The position numbers were made by a program, and so were the translations under genes. 64,000 nucleotides of DNA from Marsupella aquatica (Eukaryota; Marchantiophyta), in the NCBI GenBank assembly GCA_973895155.1, contig OZ316899.1, positions 1,054,001-1,118,000 on the forward strand. The letters are read 5' to 3'. The stretch's first letter is position 1, and every line of letters begins with the position of its first letter. Below, piece after piece: positions 30,893 through 41,521 of the stretch. A model generated the notes under the pieces. It worked only from the letters and a program-made list of their open reading frames with translations, did no database searches and had not been told where the DNA came from.

Positions 30893-31999
30893 TCTCTTGG
30901 CATAACCTCACCAAGGAGTTCTCTCTCCTGAGGATTGATAGTAATCAATGCACAAAAACTAATAATTAAAGAAAGGCATGGAAAAGGACTAGTAAGAATG
31001 TCTTATCAATTGACTCATGAGAAGAGATGATGGAAAATGACGATCCCCAGCAAATCAACAGGATTCTGGATTTTTAAGATTCAGAACGCAACAGAGCTCA
31101 TAACATGGTGGAATTAGAATAGACATCAAAAATTAACTAGAAATTGACATGGAGATCTAGCTATCAAACCAAGAATTCTTTCTGGTCAACAAATGTGACG
31201 GTACTAGAATGCTTGAATTGGTATCTTCTCACACAAAGATTTCTAGATTGTCAAATAGATATCTTCTCAATCAAATTTAGATAATTACTCATGGGAAAGG
31301 AAACATTCCATTTCGACTACTGAAACAATAGGACTTCAATGCTAACTAGAATCCATATGAGTAATTCAAATCAAAATCCAACTTCAAAGTATGATGGTAA
31401 AATTTCTAAGTATTAACTTCTCAACAGGAGAAGGAGTCTGCAGTTCTACTCACAACAGGTCAAGGCTCAACAGGAGCACCTGAGGAGGAGCTTCTATGCT
31501 TCCAACAGAAACTGAGAACTAAAGAAAAATGAATTTGTGTTCCTCCAAAGATACACAAAGGAAGGATCCCAAAAGTCACAAAGTGTCATTTCCGGTTTTC
31601 GTGGAAGAAAAATTAACTGTCAATAAAAATCCGGAAATGAGAACAAAGGAAAATCCGGAAATGGATGTAAGGCAAAATCCGGATTTTGATTTCCGGTTCT
31701 ACTACTAAATCCGGATTTAGATCCTAGTCGGATCCGGAAATGCTAACTAACTAACTAAAACAACTAATCTATTGAGCATCATCAACTACATCTACTCTAA
31801 CTGACTCATGTGTAAGATCAACTGGACTAGCAGGTTTCAGAGGAGGAGATGTAATTAAACTCGCAGTAGCCTCCAAGTCCTTCAAATCAAAAGGTGTTCC
31901 ACGTGTTGGACTGATAGTCGGAGGTGACACTAATGGAAAACGGAACTCAACCTTCTCAAATCCGGGTGGAGTGCCTCCTGCTTCATTTTCCTCTTGCAA
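30893..31999 (-). mobile_element. Inverted C-type LTR segment
   Basis: The reverse complement matches 2124 to about 3190, including the tail of the LTR protein (31769-31999 on the minus strand, ending DVVDDAQ) and the CCGGAT/CCGGAA cluster at 31590-31740. The 52 bases at 30893-30944 match the inverted 20790-20850. It therefore represents the missing continuation of 30291-30892, flipped. Both breakpoints are abrupt. The right one joins an element A/B-like integrase fragment. Confidence 0.65.
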
Positions 32000-32834
32000 C
32001 ACCGCCACCAAATGGGTCGAGGCACGGGCTATGGTGAAAGACGACGCCACAACAAGCGCCAGGTTCTTATATGAACAGATTTTCACTCGCTTCAGGCCAC
32101 CACTGGAGCTAGTCAGCGATCGGGGAACGCATTTCATCAATGACACCATCACGCGCCTCACGGAACGATACCTGGTCAAACATCGCAAGACCACCCCGTA
32201 CCACCCAAAGGCCAACGGTCTGACGGAGAGAGCAAATGGTATTATTGGGAAAGTCCTCAACAAAACCGTAGCCGCGCATAAAACCGATTGGGATGACAAA
32301 TTATACGTCACGCTATACTCGTATAATCTAGCTTACAAAACTACTACAAGTCACAGTCCGTATTTTCTCGTGTTTGGCCGACATTCGTTGGTGCCCGTTG
32401 AGTTTAAAGTACACACTCCACGAGTCAGCATTCGGGATCGCTTACCCGAATCTGAAAGTTTGTCAGACCGAGCTTATCAAATTGAAGCCTTAGAAGAGGC
32501 ACGGCTACTGGCAGCTTGACACGCCGTAAAGTAGTAGGCAGCTTCCAAGAAGCAACACGACAAAGGACTACAAAAGGTCGACGTCGTGACGAGCGATCTA
32601 GTCCTACTGTACGATAGTAGGTACATGTAGTTTCCGGGGAAGCTTCATACCCGTTGGTAAGGGCCTTTCCTAGTCAATCAGATCTATCCTAACGGATCTT
32701 TGGAACTTGCAACGTACGCCGACGATTTACTCCCCATGCAAGTCAGTTACGATCGTGTGAAGAAGTACCACCATCAAGATAACGACGCCGATAGTGATGT
32801 TCACGAGGATGCTTCACAATTAAGCAGGGAGCTA
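32000..32834 (+). pseudogene. pol: Element D integrase C-terminal fragment
   Basis: Corresponds to 46643-47473 of element B: the integrase core from TKWVEARA through SDRGTHF and the glutamate in ERANG, then the C-terminal module. It starts without a beginning at the junction with the inverted LTR. A TGA at 32517-32519 replaces an Arg codon (CGA in B), and further stops follow in the C-terminal module. Decayed and non-functional. Confidence 0.8.
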
Positions 32835-35808
32835 TGTGCCGCCGCCGGTACGGCAGGAAATGAGTGATTTGGCCTAACCGCACTTAGCATGCACGTTAGG
32901 GGTATCTTAGGCCGTAATTATTAGAGTAACGACAGTATTTAGGTAGCTATTATGAGAAGGAAATCATTAGTCAATAAGGGGCATTTGTGTTTGGGCCGGC
33001 GACGGGTCGCCATTTGCACGTCGGGTTGTGAGCGTGTAATGGGCCCCTTCCTCGGGTCCGTATAATGAACTCCGGGAGGCGACCACTAACACACGCTGGC
33101 CCGGACTGGTGGAGTGGTCGGTACACTGCAAGCGTGAAAGGCTCGGCCTATAAGCGACGAGGAGGCGTCAGGCGACCGACGAGCTCCCAGGGTATAAAAT
33201 GGGGGCCAATCGTTTGCAGGGCACCAGTTCTTCAGTTCATGCGCCAGCTTCGACCCCAGTTCTCTCGCTCAGCCTTAGTCGCCTTCTATCTCCTCTGAAT
33301 GTTGCACACAATCCTTTCCAGTTCGGCCATACGATTTTGGACGCAGTTCCTCTCTATCAGAGGGCACTTGGCTGACTCATTGAAACATGCCAACCCGCGC
33401 TGATACAAAATTGAATGCGAATACAAGAGAGCCATCCGCCTAGCAGGCCACCGCCACTATCTCCTTAACTTTGACTACCCGTCCTAGAGCGAGCTTTACC
33501 AACCCGAAGAGATATCAGGGTACTTCTTCAACGGAGGCAAATATATCGGCTTCTGGAGGCACTGCTTCGGCTTCTGAACGAGGTCTTCAATATCCCAGGC
33601 ACGATCAACTTACAGCGGCACCACTTCGATCACATCCCCGCTCGGGTCCAGGCTATCATCAACAGCAAGTTTGACACTACCTGGTCGACAAGGCCGTCTA
33701 CACTTGCTTTGGAAAACCTCCACCGGCACCTACAGAACTTCATGGCAACTACACCATCAACAACCGGTGCCGGCCCGCCCGTGCCCGTACCCGCATCCAC
33801 ACCACCTCGGCCTCAACCGAGCCAATCCCCGCCACCGGTTGCACCACCTCTTTGAGTACAATCCGTGGTGAATGCGGTGAATATTAGCTCCGAAGACGAG
33901 GAGGCTCACCCCCCTCTGAATCAACGGCCGCGGGGTATGACTCTACAGTTGCCGAACAACCCGACGCCACTCCAGCAAGCCCGAGGGGATAACACGATGA
34001 CTCTAGCGGCCCCGGCACCAATACTCACGGCAATGGCACTACCGCCACCAGATAGGGAAGATGGGGATATGTCCCCCTCTTCCAATCACCCCAGGAATCA
34101 GTCTCGAGGAAGGAAGAGGAAGGAACCCACAACCGTATCCGGGTTACCTTTGGCCACGGTTGCGGTAGCCAAGCTAACCATGCATCGCATAGGGGACAAT
34201 GTTCACAAGAACATCCTCCACCCCAAGCATGCATGCTATCTGAAGACCCAAGGGTTTGAGCACCTTGCCTCTCTCCCTTGGAACGGAAGTAGGTACTACG
34301 GGCAGGATATGACGGAGTTCATTAAGAACTTTGACAAGGCCCGTCAACAAACCTGAGCGCACGGGAGAGTGATGTGTCTCAATGAGGCACGTTTGAAGAT
34401 GATTTTCGGCCTACCCGAGGGGATAAACCAGGTAGAGTCACGAGCTCTTGGGGGCAAGGGAGCTAAATACCAGTCTTCTAGCTTCCTGACCGAGGGAGCA
34501 GTGGACAATGGATTCTTGATGAGGACGTGCCTCATCCCAGAAGTGGCAAAACGCCTGGAGTTCCAGCGGTACGCCCTCCACATGATGGAACCCAGAGGCA
34601 AAATATCGTCCGCCCAGGTCATCTAGGTGGAGAACTATCAGCCCAGGAAGTGGGCGTCCTTCTTCGTCAAGAAGTTCCACGAGGAGATGGAGCGGAGAAG
34701 AAAAACTTTACACCTTGGCAGAAAGGCATACTTTGCTAGCCACATCAAAATCATCATCGAGTGGTACGCTCATTTTGACCGCCGCAGCCTCCCACGTATC
34801 AACGAGCCCGAGCTAACCCCGTCAAAGTGGGTGTTTCCAGCCCAGGTGAGGCGACCGCAGCCCAAGGCCCAAAGTTTGGCAGCTGCAAGCCCTGCTACCC
34901 CGGCCCCGCAACCCGCCGTTGCCGCCCCGCCAAGCATACCCATGGATGTCATCGCGACCTTAGATGCGATCAATTGGGTCAATGCAATCAAAGTCGGGCC
35001 GGATGAAGCCATACCCGAACCAGATACCAAGGTAGCCGAGGAGATTCCGCCACCCCCGCGGTTGTGCAGGAGAACCGCCCAGCTCCAGTGGAACCAACCC
35101 CTTTGACCGACTTACCTCAAGGGCTGGATGTTTCCACTCCTACTCCCGCACGGGTTGGAGTTTGCCCGTGCCCGAATCCAGATGGACATAGTCTAGACCA
35201 TCCGGAACTCTTTGCGCCGGTCACATTTTTGAACGGGTTGTTGGGAGATTTCTCTCAACAGATCTCACGGGACACCGGGGAATACATGGCCCGGAAGGTG
35301 GCCTACTTCTTCAACCAGGAGTTGGTTGCGGCTGTAAAAGCAGGACATGCACAGGCAAAGATAGTGCAGAGAATAGAGCGATACCGGGTTGAGTCTGCCT
35401 ACCTGAAGGACAAAGTGGCAACCTGGAGGCTGAACTCCAGCAACTGCGGCCTTAGGTAATGGGCACGGAGGACCAGGTTGTCAAGGCCAGGGCCCAGGCA
35501 GCTTTAGCAGAATAGGCCGGGCTCGGAAAGGATGCCAAGATTGCACGGCTCCGGACCAAGATCGATGGTTTGAAGGGACAAACTGTCATTTGGCAGAAGG
35601 ATCTGGAGGACGCTGACTCTCGGTCTTAGTGGGACACAACCAAGATTGACACCCTGAAGACAGAGGTGGCGCGGCTTCAAGGAGAAGCCACAAAGCAGGC
35701 CCAGTTGGTGGATAAGCTGACAAGCGACGCCCAACAACTGGAGGAGGCATGCCAAGAGGCCGCGAAAGAGGCGGACGCAACGAAGCGGGAGAATGAATCT
35801 CTGCTGGA
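32835..35808 (+). repeat. Element D LTR, truncated and decayed
   Basis: Begins TGTGCCGCC right after the polypurine-like AAGCAGGGAGCTA, as in B, and follows the A/B LTR in order. It has a TATA box (TATAAAAT at 33193-33200) and the LTR ORF. It stops about 30 codons before the ORF end, at a sharp junction with unrelated sequence. Divergence from A/B is much larger than that between A and B, so this is an old copy. Confidence 0.8.
33299..35808 (+). pseudogene. LTR-encoded coiled-coil protein of element D, decayed
   Basis: Starts at an ATG in the same place as in A (33299) and follows the same domain order. Stops include TGA at 33401 (Arg codon in A) and a TAG replacing Gln near 33485, plus several indels in the proline-rich part. 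Readable blocks are 33865-34356 (start of the central domain), 34369-34626 and 34627-35106 (rest of the central domain) and 35064-35459 (helical block and coiled coil). The C-terminus is missing. The central domain is the part that stays most readable. Confidence 0.75.
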
Positions 35809-36390
35809 AACACGATTTTGGACCGACCAAGAAGTGTGACACACTTCTCGTTTGGCCCGATTCCATTTTTTTTCTAAGGCAATGCAATCTCCGATAAAAC
35901 TGCCGAAAAATTAAAAAAACACGAGTTGCCTACATTGTATCGCCGCGGGAATGCAGGGAGCGATACGTGCATTGGGTTTTACATTTGGTCTGTGAAAAAG
36001 TCCAAACTGGAAGTAACTTGGTCCAAAACCACGTAATCAAGGGTCAACCATGCACTAACCCGGGTTAAGGTGGAAAGTAACCATGGTTAAGGGGGAAAGT
36101 CACCATGGTTAGAGCATCCCCTATATAAAGAGGAGCGAGCTGCCCATAAAAAGTTTGTTTTTGCCGGAGCGAACAACACCTCACTCAGAGTGAATACTGA
36201 ACTCCTATCAAGTCTTTCATTCCTCCCAAGAGACTTGACTCTTTCTCCAGAGAACCCAATAAATTTATCGGAACTACCATTCCAGTCGAGTATCATCCAT
36301 GTAAGGTTGACTTGTCATTTGGTGTCAATGTCCTGGTCCAAGAGGACTGCAATAAATTTATCATTCATTCCATAAATTATATTCAAGGTC

Positions 36391-36723
36391 CAATAAATTT
36401 ATCGGAGTATCCATTCCTGTCATTGATTGAAGATTGCTTGAGACTCCGATAAATTTATTGCACTTTCCATTCCTGTGATTGATTGAAGGTTGCTTGAGAC
36501 TCCGATAAATTATCGGAGTTTCCATTCCAGTGATTGATTGAGGATTGCTTGAGACTCCGATAAATTTATCGGAGTATCCAATCCCTGTGATTGATTGAAG
36601 ATTGCTTGAGACTCCGATAAATTTATTGGACTTTCCATTCCAGTGATTGATTTAGGATTGCTTGAGACTCCGATAAATTTATCGAAGTTTCCATTCTTGT
36701 GATTGATTGAAGATTGCTTGAGT
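36391..36723. repeat. Tandem array, six units of 55-57 bp, with palindromic core
   Basis: Each unit has CCGATAAATTTATCGG or a close variant, then a TTCCATTCC segment, then TGATTGATTGAAGATTGCTTGAGACT. Unit cores start near 36391, 36446, 36502, 36557, 36614 and 36670. The palindrome is the best conserved part; changes in one arm (TTATTG, for example) are common. Confidence 0.85.
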
Positions 36724-37375
36724 GTGTGAGGGAGTAATGTCTTCAAGATGAATGCGAGGTGCGATAAAGTTATCGCACCCTCCTGTGAGACTCATCTTCC
36801 TCTGTTTTGTTTGGAGACTCATCTTCCTCTATGATGTCGTAGTGCTGCAGGGTTTAGGAGGCACAACAAAAGGTCGATTGCACTCGGTGGATCAAAGGTA
36901 TAGTGACAAATGGCTGTCTTAATTCAAAATCATGTCAAACGTGCATGCTGGTTGTACAAGAAACTTGTGCAATGTAAAGTTCTCCCCATTGGTGTAGGAG
37001 CGTTGTGGATGGGTGGTACTGATCTCGGAGATAGGCAGAATCCTCTCCGGATTGAGTTCTACGGAATGAATGGTGCAAGAGTTCCAATCCGTTCGAGGTT
37101 GATGTTAACGGCGTGTCTCCATTCTTTGGAGTTTTCTTGTAACTATTGTTGTCGTCGTCTTGACAACAAGTACCATAAATTGGCATACTTATGTTGTCAA
37201 ATTTGGAACGAGGACCCTTGGGTCAACCTTTCACGATGAGTGTTGCGACCTTCACATTGAGGCACGTTTTGTAAGGACACATTTAAGTAAACAAGTCCTA
37301 CCCATGTGCAGCGAATACAATATGGTCCGAGTTTTTGCTTGACACTGGTGGGAAGTTATATTCGTACAGGACTCG

Positions 37376-37380
37376 TCAAC
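37376..37380. repeat. Target site duplication of element B (left)
   Basis: TCAAC, repeated at 51482-51486 immediately after the 3' LTR. Confidence 0.92.
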
Positions 37381-37738
37381 TGTGACGCTGCCGGTATGGC
37401 GGTTAATGAGTGATTCAGTCTAACTGCGCTCGGCACACGCGTTAGGTGGGTCTTAGGCCGCTATTATTAGCATAACGACAGTATTTAGGTAATCATTAGG
37501 GGTAGGACATCATTAGGCAATAAGGGGGACTTCAGGTTCGGGCTGGCGGCGGGTCGCTATTCGCACACCCGGGTTACGAGCGTGGAGGGGCCCCTCCCTC
37601 GGGTCCGTATAACAAACTTAAGGAAGCGGCCACTGACGCACGCTGACTCAGACCGGCGGAGTGGCCGGTACACCACAAGCGTGAGCGGTTCAACCTATGG
37701 GCGTCGAGGAGACGTCGGGGATCAACAAGCCCTCAAAG

Positions 37739-37746
37739 TATAAAAG
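37739..37746 (+). promoter_or_regulatory. TATA box of element B 5' LTR
   Basis: TATAAAAG, 101 nt upstream of the LTR ORF start codon. The same motif is in the 3' LTR at 47832-47839. Expected start of the genomic RNA is about 25-35 nt downstream. Confidence 0.65.
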
Positions 37747-37846
37747 GGGAGCCAACCCTTTGTAGTGCACCAGTCCATCAGTCCGCGCGCCAGCTTCGAC
37801 CCCAGCTCTCTCGTTCTCTCTAGGTCGCCACTACTATCTCCTTTGA

Positions 37847-40494
37847 ATGTCGCACACGATCCTCTCCAGCTCGGCCATTCGATTCTGGACGCAGTTCCTA
37901 TCTACCGGAAGGCACTTGGCCGATTCATTGAAACACGCCAACCCGCGCCGATACGAGATCGAACGCGAATACGAGAGAGCCATCCGCCTAGCAGGACGAC
38001 ACCACTACGTCCTTAACTTTGACTACCCATCTCAGAGCGAGCTTTACCGACCAGCTGAGGTATCTGGGTACTTCTTCAACGGAGACAAATATATCGGGTT
38101 CTGGGAAGCATTGCTTCGGCTTCCGGACGAGGTCTTCAATATCCCGGGTACAATCGACCTGCAGCGACATCACTTCGACCACATCCCTGCCCAGGTTCGG
38201 GCTGTCATTAACGGCAAGTCCAGTACCAACCGTTCGACAAGGGCGTCCGCACTCGCTTCGGAGAACTTCTACCAGCACCTGCAGAGCTTCATGGGAACTC
38301 GACCATCAACCAACATGACCAACCAGCCGGACCTGTACCCGTACCCGTACCCGTGCCCATGCAACCCCAGCCTCAACTTCAGCTTCAGCCTCAGCCGCAG
38401 CCTAGCCAAACCCCACCACCTATCACCCAGCCAGCACAGGTACGCTCCGTCATCAACGCTGTGGATCTTAGCGATGACGACGAGGCTACCCCACCCTTGA
38501 CCAGGCGGCCCAGAGGAACAAGCGCGCGGAGGGCCGACACTATATCGTCCCCACCCCCTGCTCTGACCCCAGGAGCGGCCCCAGCAGACAACATAGTGAC
38601 CGTGGCCGCCCCGGGCCCGTTACCAACCGCAGTGGCACTCCCCAGGCCCGATCGGGAGGATGGGGAAGTATCACCTTCCCCGAGTCAGTCACGAGGAAAG
38701 AAGAGGAAGGAATCCGCCACTGCATCCGGGTTACCGTTGGCCACGGTAGCCGTAGCCAAGGTGACGATGCATCGCATGGGGGAAAACGTTCATAGCAACA
38801 TCCTCCATCCCAAGCATGCGGTGTACCTGAAGACTCAGGGATTTGAGCACCTCACCTCTCTCCCCTGGAACACTTGCAGGTACTACGGGGAGGACATGAC
38901 AGAATTCGTCAAGAATTATGACGACGTACGTCAACAGACTCGGCTGCGGGGAAGGAATATGTCCCTCACAGAAGAACGGCTCAAGATGATCTTCGGGTTA
39001 CCCGAAGGTGACCATCGAGTCGAATCACGGGCTCCCGGGGGCAAGGGGGCCAAGTACCAATCTTCAAGTTTTCCCTCAGAGGGATCAGTAGACAACGGGT
39101 TCATGATGAGGACCTGCCTCATGCCCGAGATAGCTGAGCGGCTGGAGTTCCAGAGGTATGCTCTCCACATGATGGAACCCCGGGGGGAGATCTCCGCCGC
39201 CCAGGTTATCCAGGTCGAGAACTATCGACCTAGGAAATGGGCGTCGTACTTCGCTAAGAAATTCCATGAAGAGATGGAGCGGCGAAGGAAGACGCTGTAC
39301 ATTGGCGGGAAGGCGTATTTCGCTAGCCATATCGAAATCATTCTTGAGTGGTACGCCCGGTTTGATCGACGAACCCTTCCCCGCATCAACGTTACAAAGC
39401 TGGTCCCAGCTAGGTGGGTTTTTCCGGCATTGGAGAGACGGCCCCAACCCGAGGCCCGAAGTCCAGTGGACACGCCAGCTTCACCCACCCCACCTCCACA
39501 AATAGCTGTAATCGTAACCGAGGAGGCGCCGGAGGGGTCGGTCGTCGCAACCGTTGATGCGACCCAACTAGCCGGGCTAAGTACAGAAGTTGGTACGGCA
39601 GAGGTCTTACCCGAACCCGGGTCTCCCAAGGACCCGCCGGTGGCAATTCCGGAGAACCGGACATTGCTGCAGGAGGACACTCCAGCCCCTTCCAACGTTA
39701 TGTCCCCAGGGCTGGACGTCACTGCCCCGGCCCCTGCGCGTGTTGATGTCTGCCCGTGCCCAAATCCGGACAGGCACAACTTGGACCACCCGGAACTCTT
39801 CGTACAGGGTACGTTTCTGAACGGGCTTCTGGGAGATTTCTCTCATCAAATTGCCCAGGATACCGGGGAGTTCATGGCCCGGAAGGTAGCCTGTTTCTTC
39901 AATCAGGAGTTGGTTGCTGCCGTAAAGGCAGGTCGGGCCCAGTCGGAGGCCCTTCAGAGGATAGAGCGGTACCGGGTGGAGTCCGTGTACCTAAAGAACG
40001 AAGTGGCGGCTCAAGAGGCTGAGCTTCTGCAACTACGACCCAAGGTTGCAGCCGCCGATGAGTTGTTAGCAAAGGCGTACGCTCTTACCGCCCTAGCCGA
40101 ACAGGCCAAAGCTGGGAACGAGGCCGAGATTACACGACTCCGGAACCAGATTGACAATTTGAAGAAACAAGCTGTCACCTGGCAGAAAGACCTGGAGGAG
40201 GCCGAGGAGCGAGCCCAGCGGGACGCGACGGAGATAGCCACGCTGCAGGCCGAGATGGCGCGGCTCCAAACCGAGGCCGAGAAGCAGGACCAGCTGGCGA
40301 GTAAACTGACGAGCGACGCCCAGCAGCTGGAGGAGGCATGTCAGGAGGCAGCAGAGGAGACGGACGCGGCGAGGCGAGAGAACGAATCTCTGCTGGACCA
40401 GGTCCAGCTCCTCAAAGCGGACAATGACAGGCTTCGAAGGCAGCGGGATGGCCGTTCCCATTCGGGCGGCTCTGGCAAGCGTGCCAGGCATTAG
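37847..40494 (+). pseudogene. LTR-encoded coiled-coil protein, 5' LTR of element B, frameshifted
   Basis: The start and N-terminal domain are intact (first 217-codon frame from 37847). A single-base loss at about 38322-38325 (AACCAGCC where A has AACTCAGCC) shifts the frame in the proline-rich linker. The rest, including the central domain, coiled coil and basic tail, is open from about 38353 to 40494 in the next frame. Because the lesion lies in the low-complexity linker, an internal start could still yield the C-terminal 713 residues. Confidence 0.8.
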
Positions 40495-41410
40495 CGGCGG
40501 AGTAGGAATAGATTAGGATTAGGATTGGCTTAGTCAGGCTCTTGGGACAGGCACCTGCCTTAGGTACAGCAGCGCTGCCCTGCTGTCTAGCCTGCGTAGA
40601 TTAGGATCTTCTAATAAGACACAGCCGTTTTCCGGCCTGACTGTCAGCTTAGTTAGGACCTTAGTCAGCGAATCTTCGGCGAGAGGACACCCCGTTCCTC
40701 GGCTCTTAGTATTTAGTGCACCCCTCGGTAGAGGCAAGGGGGGGGGGGGGGTTTTAGTTTCAGAGTCGAACATCCGCGGGACATGCGGGGAGTCCCGACC
40801 TCTGGGAATGACAGAGTACCAAGGGGAGGGGGTAGGACTAAGCTCACCGGGCGAGTGCGGAGCCGGGCTCCGTTGTAGTGTGCACCCTCGGCCTTGAACC
40901 TGTGCATTCCAGGGCTGTCGTGTCAACTAAGTGTACGCATATGTTCCCTTTGTAGTAAAATCCTTTCCCATCATTTTCCTTCGTGTAAATCGAGATTGTA
41001 TGCATGTGTGCGCATATGTGTGTGGGCTTCTCGTATATGGGTGGCAGCGCCAGGCCGAACGCACTACCCGAGACGTGCACAGGGTGCAGCCTGCGGGTAA
41101 GTGGTTGCAAGCACGGGTTGAGGACCTGTATCATCGAATCCGGATCGAAGGCGGACAGCACGAAGGCTTAGAAGCCCTTAAGCCGGGGTCGATCCTGCTA
41201 TCGACTAAGGTACGTTCCGGCGGCGGAACACAAACCATACCTAGGAGGTGTCCGTATTTAGCAGTATGCGCACTTAGCGCTAGTTTACGAGAATAAGGTG
41301 CATTACGTGCTTCCCTTCCTGCCCGAACCCTCAGATTTACGAGGGATGTGCCCGTCTAAGCTGAAGTCTGAGTTAAGGCCAAAGCCTACGACGTGACATA
41401 GCCTTTGTTT

Positions 41411-41427
41411 TGGCGCTAGATGGAGGG
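41411..41427 (+). other. Primer binding site of element B (tRNA-Asn-like)
   Basis: TGGCGCTAGATGGAGGG, 12 bases after the 5' LTR end, identical to the site in element A and complementary (one mismatch) to the plant tRNA-Asn 3' end as I recall it. Confidence 0.65.
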
Positions 41428-41521
41428 GGCACTCTACATATCGTAGAGGGGAGACATGTGCGTATTCACCTAGGCAGGATACATCAGGACGTAGTACTAA
41501 CCATTGCATTTATATGAGTAA

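Larger units (their letters stand above)
19531..31999 (+). mobile_element. Element C: older, nested and truncated Ty3/gypsy element
   Basis: Order along the plus strand: 5' LTR remainder, tRNA-Asp-like primer site (20972), gag (21600 on), a foreign 3.7 kb solo LTR inserted in gag, the rest of gag, protease, RT, RNase H, then an abrupt jump at about 30290 into C-type LTR sequence. The integrase is missing. The 3' LTR sequence is rearranged, with 30291-30892 direct and 30893-31999 inverted. In-frame stops occur at 27358, 27650, 28100 and 29399. Sister features to A/B (same protease and RT motifs) make it a related but distinct family with a different primer tRNA. It is dead and serves as the substrate for later insertions. 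Confidence 0.8.
35809..37380. other. Non-retrotransposon segment left of element B; tandem repeats, no firm gene
   Basis: Begins at the sharp end of element D. A perfect 9-bp inverted repeat with one-base spacer lies at 35830-35848 (AGAAGTGTG/CACACTTCT). A TATA-like TATAAAG is at 36124-36130. From 36250 to 36780 the GATAAATTTATC palindrome recurs about nine times, six of them in a tandem array. Short frames at 36910-37239 and 37160-37342 could be exons of a gene cut by element B, perhaps continuing at 51567-51767, but no family was recognised. Confidence 0.4.
37381..41398 (+). repeat. 5' LTR of element B (4018 bp)
   Basis: Direct repeat of 47474-51481, bounded by TGTGACGC and GTGACA. U3 is about 0.36 kb to the TATA box at 37739. 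The LTR ORF follows from 37847. A G14 tract at 40738-40751 lies downstream of it, then about 0.65 kb to the LTR end. Confidence 0.93.

Noticed and set aside
36910-37342. Confident protein-coding gene left of element B
   Set aside because: Short frames in different phases, without a recognised family or clear splice sites linking them.
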